A DNA stretch of 64,000 bases from Pelagimonas sp. (GTDB lineage Bacteria > Pseudomonadota > Alphaproteobacteria > Rhodobacterales > Rhodobacteraceae). Below the pieces are notes generated by a model that worked only from the letters and a program-made list of their open reading frames with translations, did not search any database and was not told where the DNA came from. Shown one piece after another: positions 1 through 9,065 of this stretch. Positions within the stretch are counted from its first letter, which is position 1; each line of letters opens with the position of its first letter. Location of the stretch: NCBI GenBank assembly GCA_025210345.1, contig JAOARX010000023.1, positions 1 to 64,000 on the forward strand, in the 5' to 3' direction. Position numbers and translations under genes: made by a program.

Positions 1-33
1 AAGCAGAAGCAGAAGCAGAAGCAGAAGCAGAAG
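1..33. repeat. Tandem hexanucleotide repeat (GCAGAA)n inside nuoE
   Basis: Five consecutive copies of GCAGAA are visible in-frame from base 3, with the array continuing out of the window on the left. They encode alternating Ala-Glu in the linker of NuoE. Because the unit is six bases, copy-number change would lengthen or shorten the linker without a frameshift. Confidence 0.9.
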
Positions 34-593
34 CCCCCGCTGCATCCCCCGATCCATCATCGGCTGAGACCGTGGTCAAACCCTCTGCGACACTGGCAGG
101 TGAAGACGAACTGGCGGCCCGCAAAGGAAGCTGGAGCTATCAGGCCGAGGGGGACACCCCCCAACCCGACAGCGGTGCCGATACTGGCGCGGGTGATACG
201 GGCGAAACGGACGCCCCCGCACAAGCCCCCGCATCAGCACCCGAAGCCGGGGACACAACCGCAGTCGACTATGACAAAGACGGCGTTGTCGAGGGCACTC
301 AGGAGGGGGAGAAACCCCAACAGCTGAGCGAAGCGCGCGAAGGCGGTGCTGACAATCTGAAAGAAATAAAAGGCGTTGGGCCAAAGCTTGAGAGCCTTCT
401 CAATGAGATGGGCTTTTACCACTTTGACCAGATCGCCGCCTGGACCGACCAGGAAGTCGCATGGGTCAACGCCAACCTGAAAGGGTTCAAAGGCCGCGTG
501 TCCCGCGACAACTGGGTTGAACAGGCGAAAATTCTTGCGGCGGGCGGCGAGACGGAATTCTCGCAGCGCGTCGAAGATGGCAAGGTCTACTAA
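1..593 (+). CDS. nuoE: NADH-quinone oxidoreductase subunit E, C-terminal part (partial at window start)
   Basis: An open frame enters from the left edge (codons begin at base 3) and stops at 593. The catalytic thioredoxin-like [2Fe-2S] part of NuoE lies outside the window. What is visible is the long acidic, Ala/Pro/Glu-rich linker, beginning with an (Ala-Glu)n run, followed by a C-terminal helix-hairpin-helix-like domain (NLKEIKGVGPKLESLL, then an AAWTD segment). Rhodobacterales NuoE proteins carry this kind of extension. nuoF follows at 1832, which supports the assignment to the complex I operon. A GTG at 72 could be taken for a start, but the frame is open upstream of it, so it is not the gene start. 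The role of the extension is unknown. Confidence 0.85.
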   Translation, partial: AEAEAEAEAEAPAASPDPSSAETVVKPSATLAGEDELAARKGSWSYQAEGDTPQPDSGADTGAGDTGETDAPAQAPASAPEAGDTTAVDYDKDGVVEGTQEGEKPQQLSEAREGGADNLKEIKGVGPKLESLLNEMGFYHFDQIAAWTDQEVAWVNANLKGFKGRVSRDNWVEQAKILAAGGETEFSQRVEDGKVY

Positions 594-722
594 GACCTGC
601 GACACCACTTGGCCTTGCGCACATCGAACGCGTGTGCGAGGCCTGAACTGGCACTGTTGGGGAGGAACGGCGCTTTATGGAACGCGGATGATCCGCGTTT
701 TGCCAATTGATGGAGCGAAGAC

Positions 723-1547
723 GTGACCATGATGACCCCAAAATTTGTAACCCCCGATTTTTCTCCGATTGTTCGTCTGATGAGCGCGCAAGCCGAGCTG
801 GCGATTGAAAGCGGTCGCGAAGCGCAAAAGCTGATGATGATGCCCTGGCAAATTGGTCTTGCGATGCTGGATCCCAAATCAGGCGAAGCCCAACAGCCCG
901 CTGCACCCGCCACCGCCCCGGAACGCCCGGATGCGCCTGTTGCTGCGAAAGTGGCCGCGACTGAGAAAGCAGTCGCCGCTGACAAAGCCGTAGAAAAAGA
1001 GCCTGTCCCAGAGCCCAAGGTGCAGGCCAAGCCGCAACCCAAGCCGCAACCCATGGCCCAGCCCAAGCCTGCCCCCAAAGCACCGGCGAAATCCGCAGAA
1101 GCGCCCGAAGCCGCCCCCAAACCGGAAACAAAGTCAGAGATCCCGGTGGCTGCGGCAACGCCCGCTCCCAAAGCGGAAACCCCTGTTGCCGTGTCCAAGG
1201 CGGAGGCGCCGGCCCCCAAAGCCGAACCGAAGCCCGCGGTGAAAGCAGCGCCAAAAGCCGCGCCGGTTCAGGCCAAGACCCAAGCGCCCGCGCCCAAACC
1301 GCAACTGGCTGCGAAAACCAAGGTGACATCGACAAAAACCGCCTCCGGCGCGGATGATTTGAGACAGTTGAAAGGTCTTGGTCCCAAGATGGCAAAATCG
1401 TTGCGGGCAAATGGCGTCGACACCTTTGCGCAGATTGGCGCATGGACTGATTCGGATCTGGCTGAGATCGATACGAAAATCGCTGGCGTTCGCGCGCGGG
1501 CAGAGAAATTCGGCTGGGTGGCACAGGCCGCCTCGCTGGCAGAGTAA
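723..1547 (+). CDS. Nuo-operon protein with C-terminal helix-hairpin-helix domain
   Basis: A 274-residue protein in three parts. Residues 1 to about 55 form a helical N-terminus (SPIVRLMSAQAELAIESG). Residues 55-210 are a low-complexity Ala/Pro/Lys linker. The last 65 residues form a helix-hairpin-helix-like domain (LRQLKGLGPKMAKSL, then IGAWTDSDLAEID). That domain is clearly related to the tail of NuoE just upstream. The start could be GTG 723 or ATG 729; a GGAG at 712 fits the GTG better (7 bases). It lies between nuoE and nuoF in the operon. HhH domains often bind DNA, but here the motif may instead mediate assembly; no function can be assigned from the sequence. Confidence 0.8.
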   Translation: MTMMTPKFVTPDFSPIVRLMSAQAELAIESGREAQKLMMMPWQIGLAMLDPKSGEAQQPAAPATAPERPDAPVAAKVAATEKAVAADKAVEKEPVPEPKVQAKPQPKPQPMAQPKPAPKAPAKSAEAPEAAPKPETKSEIPVAAATPAPKAETPVAVSKAEAPAPKAEPKPAVKAAPKAAPVQAKTQAPAPKPQLAAKTKVTSTKTASGADDLRQLKGLGPKMAKSLRANGVDTFAQIGAWTDSDLAEIDTKIAGVRARAEKFGWVAQAASLAE

Positions 1548-1556
1548 GGGGGGCGC

Positions 1557-1766
1557 ATGTCCCAGGGACAGGATCATAACCGGCAGGGGCGGGTTCTCTC
1601 GCTTGTTATTGTGGGTGTGGCCCTGTTCTGGATGGGCGCCACCGCGTTGGGCAGCCAGATGGGCTGGTCCCAGCGCACCCGGGCCCTGTTTGACCTCGCC
1701 GCCCTGGCGGGGTTTGTCTGGGCGCTCTGGATGGGGTTTGCGCTCTGGCGAGCGCGTAATAAATAG
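1557..1766 (+). CDS. DUF5337-type small membrane protein
   Basis: A 69-residue protein with a charged N-terminus ([12 protein letters not shown]) and two hydrophobic segments, about residues 13-32 and 44-62, separated by a short polar turn; it ends in RARNK. Size, topology and position between nuoE and nuoF match the DUF5337 family found in Rhodobacterales nuo operons (recognised from memory, not searched). The start ATG is preceded by AAGGGGGGCGC, a good ribosome-binding site. Presumably an inner-membrane protein linked to complex I; function unknown. Confidence 0.75.
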   Translation: MSQGQDHNRQGRVLSLVIVGVALFWMGATALGSQMGWSQRTRALFDLAALAGFVWALWMGFALWRARNK

Positions 1767-1831
1767 GCACCGGTGCGGGTGCGCTTAAGACTGAGATTCG
1801 GCAGAGGTGCCGGAAACAGAAGGACAAAAAG

Positions 1832-3130
1832 ATGCTTCAGGATCAGGACCGGATCTTTACCAATATCTACGGCATGCATGACCGTGATCTGGCGGGGGCG
1901 CGCAAACGCGGCCATTGGGATGGCACGGCGGGCCTGATTGAAAAGGGGCGGGATTGGATCATCGATGAGATGAAAGCCTCGGGCCTGCGTGGTCGCGGCG
2001 GCGCGGGCTTTCCGACCGGGTTGAAATGGTCGTTCATGCCCAAGGAAAGCGACGGGCGCCCGGCCTATCTGGTGATCAACGCGGACGAATCCGAACCCGG
2101 CACCTGCAAAGACCGCGAAATCATGCGCCATGACCCGCATACGCTGATCGAGGGGGCGCTGATCGCCTCTTTCGCGATGCAGGCGCATGCCTGCTATATC
2201 TACATTCGTGGCGAATATATCCGCGAACGCGAGGCGCTTCAGGCGGCGATCGACGAAGCCTATGATGCGGGTTTGCTTGGGAAAAATGCAGCCGGTTCTG
2301 GGTGGGACTTTGATCTCTATCTGCACCACGGGGCAGGGGCCTATATCTGTGGTGAAGAAACGGCGCTGATCGAAAGCCTTGAAGGCAAGAAGGGCATGCC
2401 GCGGATGAAACCGCCCTTTCCGGCGGGCGCGGGTCTGTATGGCTGCCCGACCACGGTGAACAATGTGGAATCCATCGCGGTTGTGCCCACGATTTTGCGC
2501 CGTGGCGCATCCTGGTTCGCGGGCTTTGGGCGTCAGAACAACGCCGGCACCAAGCTGTTTGCAATTTCCGGTCACGTCAACACGCCCTGTGTCGTCGAAG
2601 AGGCCATGTCGATCACCTTTGAAGAGCTGATTGAAAAGCACTGCGGCGGCATTCGCGGCGGCTGGGACAATCTGAAAGCGGTCATTCCCGGTGGCTCTTC
2701 GGTTCCCTGTGTGCGCGGCGAAAAGATGAAAGACGCGATCATGGATTTCGATTACCTGCGCGGTGATCTTGGATCGGGTCTTGGGACGGCGGCGGTGATC
2801 GTCATGGACAACTCGACCGATATCATCAAAGCGATCTGGCGGCTGTCAAAGTTCTACAAGCACGAAAGCTGTGGTCAGTGCACGCCGTGCCGCGAAGGCA
2901 CCGGCTGGATGATGCGCGTGATGGACCGGCTTGTGAAAGGCGAAGCCGAAATCGAAGAGATCGACATGTTGTGGGATGTGACCAAACAGGTCGAAGGCCA
3001 CACGATCTGTGCGCTTGGCGATGCGGCGGCCTGGCCCATCCAGGGGTTAATCCGGAACTTCCGCGACGAAATCGAAGACCGGATCAAGGCACAAAAATCC
3101 GGCAAGATCAGCGCGATCGCCGCAGAATAA
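1832..3130 (+). CDS. nuoF: NADH-quinone oxidoreductase subunit F (FMN and NADH binding)
   Basis: A 432-residue protein, the usual NuoF length. It oxidises NADH at an FMN and passes electrons to the first [4Fe-4S] cluster in the peripheral arm of complex I. The FMN/NADH fold is visible as [16 protein letters not shown] near residue 50 and [14 protein letters not shown] near 80. The N3 cluster ligands appear as [13 protein letters not shown] near residue 350 with a further Cys in HTICALGD near 394. An AGAAGGAC ribosome-binding site precedes ATG 1832. A strong intrinsic terminator follows directly after the stop. Confidence 0.97.
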   Translation: MLQDQDRIFTNIYGMHDRDLAGARKRGHWDGTAGLIEKGRDWIIDEMKASGLRGRGGAGFPTGLKWSFMPKESDGRPAYLVINADESEPGTCKDREIMRHDPHTLIEGALIASFAMQAHACYIYIRGEYIREREALQAAIDEAYDAGLLGKNAAGSGWDFDLYLHHGAGAYICGEETALIESLEGKKGMPRMKPPFPAGAGLYGCPTTVNNVESIAVVPTILRRGASWFAGFGRQNNAGTKLFAISGHVNTPCVVEEAMSITFEELIEKHCGGIRGGWDNLKAVIPGGSSVPCVRGEKMKDAIMDFDYLRGDLGSGLGTAAVIVMDNSTDIIKAIWRLSKFYKHESCGQCTPCREGTGWMMRVMDRLVKGEAEIEEIDMLWDVTKQVEGHTICALGDAAAWPIQGLIRNFRDEIEDRIKAQKSGKISAIAAE

Positions 3131-3154
3131 GCTGCCTGGCAGTTCCGATATGCG

Positions 3155-3184
3155 AAAGGGCATCCCCACGGGTGCCCTTTTTTG
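3155..3184 (+). terminator. Intrinsic terminator downstream of nuoF, inside the nuo cluster
   Basis: AAAGGGCATCC, loop CCAC, then GGGTGCCCTTTTTT. The ten-base stem has one T-G wobble and runs straight into a T tract. Its position inside an operon whose remaining nuo genes lie downstream suggests partial termination or a second transcription unit. Confidence 0.8.
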
Positions 3185-3306
3185 ATTTCACAAGGCGCAT
3201 GGTGTGAAAGCGGGCCGAACCGCTTGACCTTATTCGCGCCAGCGGCGACATTGGCACGGCGATAAGCGGGCGCAGGCAGCGCCCAAAATACAGGCTGGGG
3301 ATTGGC

Positions 3307-3672
3307 ATGATGATGCGATTGGTTCTTGTTTCGGCATTGGTGTTGACGACTGCCGGGTGCAGCAGCCTGAGCAATCTGGGGGTTCCCGGTTTGCAACGCC
3401 GGGCGATTCCCACCTTTGACGGCCATCGGTTTAACGTCGGGGTCAAAACCGAGGGGCGCAAAAATCAGCAGGCCTTTGTTGCGAGCGTCAGAGGGATTTC
3501 GAGATCCCCCGAAGGTGCCATCCAGGCGGCTGCCTATCACGCGACGCGCCATTGCCTGAAATTCTACGGCACGTCTGACATCGACTGGACCGTGGGGCCG
3601 GATCAAGACCCCGCCACCCTGGCCCAGGGCACCGACAGTTTGTCGTTGTCGGGCCGTTGCCGGGATTTGTAA
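3307..3672 (+). CDS. Putative lipoprotein in the nuo cluster
   Basis: A 121-residue protein with a short signal peptide and lipobox (LVLTTAGC, Cys near residue 18), so a lipidated, periplasm-facing product is expected. The mature part contains a weak repeat of basic and aromatic residues and two further Cys (RHCLKFYG and the near-terminal SGRCRDL) that could form a disulfide. Three consecutive ATG codons at 3307, 3310 and 3313 leave the exact start open. It sits between nuoF and nuoG beside another exported protein. No family is recognised; involvement with complex I is inferred only from position. Confidence 0.7.
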   Translation: MMMRLVLVSALVLTTAGCSSLSNLGVPGLQRRAIPTFDGHRFNVGVKTEGRKNQQAFVASVRGISRSPEGAIQAAAYHATRHCLKFYGTSDIDWTVGPDQDPATLAQGTDSLSLSGRCRDL

Positions 3673-3795
3673 TCACATCTGAGCCGCATCGACGGGGAAA
3701 ACCGCCGAAATCTGTGGCTGAAATTGGTTGATATTGAATATCAGCGTGGCTCCGGGGCAAAAATCCTTCAGATTTGATGTAACTGGAGGCCAGTG

Positions 3796-4200
3796 ATGCG
3801 CCTGATTCTTACTATTGTGCTGTCTTTCGCGCTGATCGTTCCCATGATCGGACCCGCGGCGGCAAAACCACCCCTGCGCGAAGTTTCCGAGATCGACGAC
3901 AGCCTGATGATGATCGCGATTGCGGATGAGATCCGCAAGAAATGTGATGGGATCTCGGCACGTATGATACGCGCGCTGTCCAAGGCGAATGGCCTGAAAT
4001 CCCGTGCCCGGGCGCTGGGTTATTCGGATAAGGAAATCAAGGATTACACGGGTCAGGATTCGGAAAAAGCCCGGATGCGCGCCAAGGCCGAGGCCTATTT
4101 GAAAAACCAAGGTGTCGAGGCTGGAAACAAAGCGCAGTTGTGCGCGTTTGGTAAGGAACAGATTCGCCAAAAAAGCGAAATTGGCGCCTTGCTGCGATAA
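3796..4200 (+). CDS. DUF5333-type exported protein
   Basis: A 134-residue protein with a cleavable signal peptide (hydrophobic residues 3-20, likely cleaved after AAA before KPPLREV). The mature part is helical and charged, with conserved-looking segments IADEIRKKCDGISARM and ALGYSDKEIKDY and a second Cys near the C-terminus (QLCAFGK). It resembles DUF5333 proteins from Rhodobacterales nuo operons. ATG 3796 is preferred over GTG 3793 because GGAGG at 3785-3789 lies six bases upstream of the ATG. Probably periplasmic; its function is unknown. Confidence 0.75.
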   Translation: MRLILTIVLSFALIVPMIGPAAAKPPLREVSEIDDSLMMIAIADEIRKKCDGISARMIRALSKANGLKSRARALGYSDKEIKDYTGQDSEKARMRAKAEAYLKNQGVEAGNKAQLCAFGKEQIRQKSEIGALLR

Positions 4201-4425
4201 TCGGGGTGAAGAGGCTATTCCCTATGAAATCAGTAGGTTATTTTTGGGTTAAAATCGCCTCTTCGCATTCATAACTTGTTATATAACTCCCTCAACCGCG
4301 TCGATTTTTCCCGCTTTTGCGGTGTCATGACGCTGGTGTTGCGCGGCGCGTCACGGTAGAACCCAAGCGACCGCGCGACCCATCTGAAGATGGGCCTGCC
4401 AGCCACGCAACTGGAAAGGCTCAGC
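4201..4425. other. Intergenic gap before nuoG with a long-loop inverted repeat
   Basis: This 225-base, AT-rich gap inside the nuo cluster has no convincing gene. It contains GAAGAGGC at 4208-4215 matched by GCCTCTTC at 4257-4264 (41-base loop), and a 10-bp palindrome GTTATATAAC at 4278-4287. A promoter or an mRNA processing structure is possible. No clear -35/-10 pair could be chosen by eye. Confidence 0.45.
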
Positions 4426-6444
4426 ATGTCCGACAACCGCAAGATCATCATTGATGGAACAGAGGTTGAGGTAGACGGTGCAATGACGATCATTCAGGCC
4501 TGCGAAGAGGCCGGGATCGAAGTGCCACGATTCTGCTATCACGAACGTCTGTCAATTGCCGGCAACTGCCGGATGTGTCTCGTTGAGGTTGTGGGCGGAC
4601 CGCCCAAACCGGCGGCCTCCTGCGCGATGCAGGTGCGCGATCTGCGCCCGGGTCCCGAAGGACAGCCCCCCGTTGTCAAGACCAACAGCCCGATGGTCAA
4701 GAAAGCGCGCGAAGGGGTGATGGAGTTCATGCTCATCAACCACCCGCTGGATTGCCCGATCTGCGATCAGGGCGGAGAATGCGACCTTCAGGATCAGGCG
4801 ATGGCCTATGGCCTGTCGGGCACCCGCTTTAACGAAGCAAAACGCGCCGTGGATGATCTGAACCTTGGGCCGCTTGTGGAAACCCACATGACCCGCTGTA
4901 TCAGCTGCACCCGCTGTGTGCGCTTCACCACCGAGGTCGCGGGCATCACCCAGATGGGTCAGACCGGTCGCGGCGAAGATGCGGAAATCACCAGCTATCT
5001 GAACCAGACGCTGGATTCGAACATGCAGGGCAATATCGTTGATCTTTGCCCCGTTGGTGCGCTGGTTTCGAAACCCTATTCCTTTACCGCCCGCCCCTGG
5101 GAGCTGACCAAAACCGAAACCATCGACGTGATGGATGCGCTGGGGTCCAACATTCGTGTGGACACCAAGGGCCGCGAAGTCATGCGCATTTTGCCGCGCA
5201 ACCATGACGGCGTGAACGAAGAATGGCTGTCGGACAAATCCCGCTATGTCTGGGATGGCCTGCGTCGCCAGCGGTTGGATCGCCCCTATGTGCGTGAAAA
5301 CGGCAAATTGCGCCCGGCCTCCTGGACCGAAGCCCTTTCCAAGGCATCGGCGGCCCTGAAAGGTGCGACCAAGGTTGGCGGGTTGATCGGTGATCTGGTG
5401 TCGACCGAGGCGGCCTTTGGCTTGAAACAGTTGATCGAAGGGCAGGGCGGGGTTGTCGAATGTCGCGTTGATGGCGCGCGTCTGCCTGCGGGTAATCGCT
5501 CGGCCTATGTTGGGACCGCGACGATCGAAGATCTCGATGACGCCAAGGCGATCATGCTGATTGGCACCAATCCCCGCGACGAAGCTCCGGTCCTGAACGC
5601 CCGCATCCGCAAGGCCTGGGCAGCGGGCGCAACCGTGGGCCTGATCGGCGAAGCGGTTGATCTGACATATGACTATGCGCATCTGGGAACCGACCGCGCG
5701 GCGCTGACCAAGCTGCTTGAGGGCGGCCATGAGGGCGCGCTTGGCAAGGACACCGTCGTGATTGTTGGCCAGGGCGCCATCTCTGAGGCAGACGGGCTGG
5801 CGGTTTTGGCGGCGGCGCAAAAGTTTGCCGAACTGACCGAAAGCAAGTTCATGGTGTTGCACGTGGCCGCGGGCCGCGTTGGCGCGCTGGATGTGGATGC
5901 CACCAACGAAGGGGGCCGCAACGCCGTCGCCGAATGTGATGTGATCTTCAACATGGGTGCGGATGAGGTCGAAATTGATGCCGGTCCCTTTGTGATTTAC
6001 CAGGGCAGCCACGGCGATCGCGGGGCGAACCGCGCGGATGTGATCCTGCCGGGCGCCGCTTATACCGAGGAATCCGGGCTTTTCGTCAACACCGAAGGGC
6101 GTCCACAACTGGCCTACCGCGCGGGCTTTGCCCCCGGAGAGGCCAAGGAAAACTGGGCGATCTTGCGCGCCCTGTCTGCCGAAATCGGTGCCGTGCAACC
6201 CTGGAACACCCTTGCAGAGTTGCGCCAGGCGATGATCGAGGCCGTGCCGCATCTGGCGCAGGTGGATCAGGTGCCGGAAAACGACTGGCAGCCGCTTGAA
6301 CAGGACAAGCTGGGCGACGCGACCTTCAAAAACGCGCTGTGGGATTTCTACCTGACCAATCCGATCGCGCGCGCGTCAGAACTGATGGCAGAGCTGTCAC
6401 GCAATGCCAAAGAGCGCAAAGCCGCGCCAATGGCGGCTGAATGA
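4426..6444 (+). CDS. nuoG: NADH-quinone oxidoreductase subunit G
   Basis: A 672-residue iron-sulfur subunit of the complex I peripheral arm. The N-terminal ferredoxin-like [2Fe-2S] domain shows [15 protein letters not shown] and a later Cys (AASC). It is followed by the His/Cys [4Fe-4S] motif [14 protein letters not shown] near residue 105 and CISCTRC near 158. The rest is the molybdopterin-oxidoreductase-like domain, which does not bind a cofactor in complex I. The start is ATG 4426 (MSDNRKI) because GGAAAGG lies eight bases upstream; an earlier ATG at 4390 adds a tail that does not look conserved. The stop overlaps the next start in an ATGA. Confidence 0.97.
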   Translation: MSDNRKIIIDGTEVEVDGAMTIIQACEEAGIEVPRFCYHERLSIAGNCRMCLVEVVGGPPKPAASCAMQVRDLRPGPEGQPPVVKTNSPMVKKAREGVMEFMLINHPLDCPICDQGGECDLQDQAMAYGLSGTRFNEAKRAVDDLNLGPLVETHMTRCISCTRCVRFTTEVAGITQMGQTGRGEDAEITSYLNQTLDSNMQGNIVDLCPVGALVSKPYSFTARPWELTKTETIDVMDALGSNIRVDTKGREVMRILPRNHDGVNEEWLSDKSRYVWDGLRRQRLDRPYVRENGKLRPASWTEALSKASAALKGATKVGGLIGDLVSTEAAFGLKQLIEGQGGVVECRVDGARLPAGNRSAYVGTATIEDLDDAKAIMLIGTNPRDEAPVLNARIRKAWAAGATVGLIGEAVDLTYDYAHLGTDRAALTKLLEGGHEGALGKDTVVIVGQGAISEADGLAVLAAAQKFAELTESKFMVLHVAAGRVGALDVDATNEGGRNAVAECDVIFNMGADEVEIDAGPFVIYQGSHGDRGANRADVILPGAAYTEESGLFVNTEGRPQLAYRAGFAPGEAKENWAILRALSAEIGAVQPWNTLAELRQAMIEAVPHLAQVDQVPENDWQPLEQDKLGDATFKNALWDFYLTNPIARASELMAELSRNAKERKAAPMAAE

Positions 6445-6830
6445 TGCGGACCGCCTGGATCATATCCATGGGCCTGGCGCTGGGGGCCTGTGCCCAAAGC
6501 GCCCAGCAAGAGGCGAAATTCACCCCTTCTTATCTTGGGGTGGATACACGTTTGTTGGATGGTGATCTGGTCAATTTTCATGTGGATATGCGCGGCGCGC
6601 GCGGGCGGGACGATGTCCATGCCTACGCGGAATGCGCCGCCGCTCAATATGCTTTGATCCGGGGATACGGTTTTGCCCGTCATCTGCGGACCAATGTCGA
6701 AGAAACGGACGGGCTTTGGCGTGGGGATTCGGTTTACACCATCTCGGCGTCGCTGCCCCGTGGGTTGAAGACCATCGACGCAGAAGTCGTTGCTTCGGCC
6801 TGTACCGAAAACGGAATACCGATGGTGTGA
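6441..6830 (+). CDS. Putative small lipoprotein coupled to nuoG
   Basis: A 129-residue protein starting within the nuoG stop (ATGA overlap at 6441), so translation is probably coupled. The N-terminus is a short signal peptide with a lipobox (LALGAC, Cys near residue 17). The mature domain contains [12 protein letters not shown] and [16 protein letters not shown]. The pattern is loosely like the other lipoprotein of the cluster at 3307, where a Cys-containing helix is followed by an aromatic-Gly pair; this may be distant homology or chance. It ends seven bases before nuoH. No recognised family. Confidence 0.7.
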   Translation: MMRTAWIISMGLALGACAQSAQQEAKFTPSYLGVDTRLLDGDLVNFHVDMRGARGRDDVHAYAECAAAQYALIRGYGFARHLRTNVEETDGLWRGDSVYTISASLPRGLKTIDAEVVASACTENGIPMV

Positions 6831-6837
6831 GGATCTG

Positions 6838-7872
6838 ATGGCCGAATTCCTTTCCACGCCCCTGGGCATCTTTGTAATCATCTTGCTGCAATGCCTTGCG
6901 GTTGTTGCATTCGTGATGATTTCGCTCCTCTTCCTCGTCTACGGGGACCGCAAGATCTGGGCCGCTGTCCAGATGCGCCGCGGACCGAACGTGGTGGGCA
7001 CCTTTGGCCTGCTGCAATCGGTGGCAGACGCGTTGAAATACGTCGTCAAAGAGGTGGTGATCCCGGCAGGCGCCGACCGACCCGTGTTTATCCTGGCGCC
7101 GATGACAAGCTTTGTCTTGGCGATCCTGGCCTGGGCGGTGATCCCGTTCAACGATGGCTGGGTCCTGTCGGATATCAACGTTGCGATTCTTTATGTGTTC
7201 GCCATGTCCTCGCTTGAGGTTTACGGCGTGATCATGGGGGGCTGGGCGTCCAACTCAAAGTACCCGTTCCTGGGGTCGCTGCGCTCTGCGGCGCAGATGA
7301 TTTCCTATGAGGTCTCGATTGGCCTGATCATCATTGGGGTGATCATCTCGACCGGGTCGATGAACTTTGGGGACATCGTGCATGCGCAAAGCGGCGCTGG
7401 CCTGCTGAGCTGGTATTGGCTGCCGCATTTCCCGATGGTCTTCTTGTTCTTCATCTCCTGTCTGGCAGAAACCAACCGCCCGCCGTTCGACCTTCCCGAG
7501 GCGGAATCGGAACTGGTGGCTGGCTATCAGGTGGAATATTCCGCGACGCCGTTCTTGTTGTTCATGGCCGGTGAATACATCGCGATCTTCCTGATGTGCG
7601 CGCTGACCTCGCTGTTGTTCTTTGGTGGCTGGCTGTCGCCGATCCCTGGTCTACCCGATGGGCCGCTGTGGATGGTTGGCAAGATGGCGTTCTTCTTCTT
7701 CATCTTCGCCATGGTCAAGGCCATCACCCCGCGCTACCGCTATGATCAGCTGATGCGTCTGGGCTGGAAAGTGTTCCTGCCGTTCTCGCTGGTGTGGGTG
7801 GTCTGGGTCGCCTTTGCCGCCAAATTCGGTCTGTTCTGGGGCATCTATGCCCGCTGGGCCGTGGGGGGCTAA
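6838..7872 (+). CDS. nuoH: NADH-quinone oxidoreductase subunit H
   Basis: A 344-residue polytopic membrane subunit that helps form the quinone-binding chamber of complex I. Diagnostic segments are [20 protein letters not shown] near residue 35 and the loop [20 protein letters not shown] near 210, which lines the quinone cavity. About eight hydrophobic helices are visible. ATG 6838 ([10 protein letters not shown]) follows a GAGGA ribosome-binding site; upstream in-frame codons belong to the preceding lipoprotein gene read in another frame. Confidence 0.97.
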   Translation: MAEFLSTPLGIFVIILLQCLAVVAFVMISLLFLVYGDRKIWAAVQMRRGPNVVGTFGLLQSVADALKYVVKEVVIPAGADRPVFILAPMTSFVLAILAWAVIPFNDGWVLSDINVAILYVFAMSSLEVYGVIMGGWASNSKYPFLGSLRSAAQMISYEVSIGLIIIGVIISTGSMNFGDIVHAQSGAGLLSWYWLPHFPMVFLFFISCLAETNRPPFDLPEAESELVAGYQVEYSATPFLLFMAGEYIAIFLMCALTSLLFFGGWLSPIPGLPDGPLWMVGKMAFFFFIFAMVKAITPRYRYDQLMRLGWKVFLPFSLVWVVWVAFAAKFGLFWGIYARWAVGG

Positions 7873-7873
7873 G

Positions 7874-8170
7874 ATGTCTGAGCTCAAGAGAGCCATCCTT
7901 GACGCACGTTATGTCGACATGATTTCGCTGGGCGATTTCATTGCGCGTGACTGCGGCATCCCTGACGTGGATGCGGATGGCAATCTGATGCCTCAGGCCA
8001 CTGAAATTGCTGCATCTCTTTTTCGTTGGGCGGCGGAAATGCCGCTTGAAGACCTGGGAGATGTGTTGAACGAGGCCGCACAAACCGCGGCATTGCACGA
8101 AGCGGAGGCGCTCGCCACGGCGGCTGAGCCCACCCAAAACATCACCCCAAAAACCGAGGAGACCGAATAA
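7874..8170 (+). CDS. Small acidic protein between nuoH and nuoI
   Basis: A 98-residue soluble, acidic, helix-rich protein ([20 protein letters not shown], later [20 protein letters not shown]). The C-terminus is a low-complexity Ala/Glu/Thr tail. It starts one base after the nuoH stop and its TAA shares a base with the nuoI ATG, so all three are likely co-translated. No Cys, membrane segment or known motif is seen. Its place between two core complex I genes suggests a lineage-specific accessory or assembly role, which is inference only. Confidence 0.7.
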   Translation: MSELKRAILDARYVDMISLGDFIARDCGIPDVDADGNLMPQATEIAASLFRWAAEMPLEDLGDVLNEAAQTAALHEAEALATAAEPTQNITPKTEETE

Positions 8171-8664
8171 TGGCATCCATCGATTATGGCCGCGCGGCAA
8201 AGTACTTTTTGCTGGCGGACTTTGTGAAAGGGTTTCAATTGGGGTTGAAGTATTTCTTCGCCCCCAAGGCCACGCTGAACTATCCGCATGAAAAGGGCCC
8301 CCTCAGCCCGCGGTTTCGTGGAGAACACGCCTTGCGTCGCTATCCCAACGGGGAAGAGCGCTGCATCGCCTGCAAGCTGTGCGAAGCGATCTGCCCCGCG
8401 CAGGCCATCACCATTGACGCCGAACCGCGTGATGACGGATCGCGCCGGACAACGCGCTATGACATCGACATGACCAAATGCATCTATTGCGGTTTCTGCC
8501 AAGAGGCCTGCCCGGTGGATGCGATTGTCGAAGGCCCGAATTTCGAATTCGCGACGGAAACCCGCGAAGAGTTGTTCTACGACAAGGATAAACTTCTTGC
8601 CAATGGCGAACGTTGGGAAGCCGAGATCGCCCGCAACCTTGAGCTGGATGCACCCTACCGATGA
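8170..8664 (+). CDS. nuoI: NADH-quinone oxidoreductase subunit I (two [4Fe-4S] clusters)
   Basis: A 164-residue ferredoxin-type subunit that carries electrons to cluster N2. Both 8Fe ferredoxin motifs are intact: [16 protein letters not shown] near residue 64 and [16 protein letters not shown] near 104. An N-terminal amphipathic helix region anchors it to the membrane arm. The start overlaps the previous stop by one base (TAATG), and the stop overlaps the next gene in an ATGA. Confidence 0.97.
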   Translation: MASIDYGRAAKYFLLADFVKGFQLGLKYFFAPKATLNYPHEKGPLSPRFRGEHALRRYPNGEERCIACKLCEAICPAQAITIDAEPRDDGSRRTTRYDIDMTKCIYCGFCQEACPVDAIVEGPNFEFATETREELFYDKDKLLANGERWEAEIARNLELDAPYR

Positions 8665-9065
8665 GCGAGAAAACCCCATTTGAGCTGATGATGCAGCAGG
8701 CGCAGGAAATGGCCAACGCCATCAACCCGGCTTTGTCTGCTTTCGACCCGAAGGGGTTTGAAAAGCTTTGGCCAACCATGTCCAAAGACGCGATGGAGAT
8801 GTGGTTTGGCAAGGGCATCAGCAAAAACGGGTTGGACGCGAAAACGCGCTTGCTGCTGACGCTTGCGGGGCTGACCATGCAGGGGGCGCAGGCGGAGACA
8901 CCCGTGCGCATGACCGTGCGCCACGCGCTTGAGGCCGGTGCCACGGAAGAAGAAATTGCCGAGGCGATTTCCCAGATGACGATGTTTGCAGGTATTCCTG
9001 CCGTGACCCGCGCCATGGATATGGCCCGCGAGGTCATCAAAGAAAAAAAGGATAATGAGACATGA
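8661..9065 (+). CDS. Carboxymuconolactone decarboxylase (CMD)-family protein without the redox Cys pair
   Basis: A 134-residue helical protein with the CMD/AhpD-like core: [19 protein letters not shown], then [21 protein letters not shown]. AhpD-type members carry a CxxC on the helix before the conserved His; here the protein has no Cys at all, so a thiol peroxidase role is unlikely. It overlaps nuoI upstream and nuoJ downstream, each by four bases (ATGA), indicating tight translational coupling to complex I. The gene context is known for Rhodobacterales; the reaction, if any, is not. Confidence 0.8.
   Translation: MSEKTPFELMMQQAQEMANAINPALSAFDPKGFEKLWPTMSKDAMEMWFGKGISKNGLDAKTRLLLTLAGLTMQGAQAETPVRMTVRHALEAGATEEEIAEAISQMTMFAGIPAVTRAMDMAREVIKEKKDNET

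Noticed and set aside
4552-6252. 566-codon minus-strand frame opposite nuoG
   Set aside because: Antisense shadow; no recognisable domain, and NuoG motifs are intact on the plus strand.
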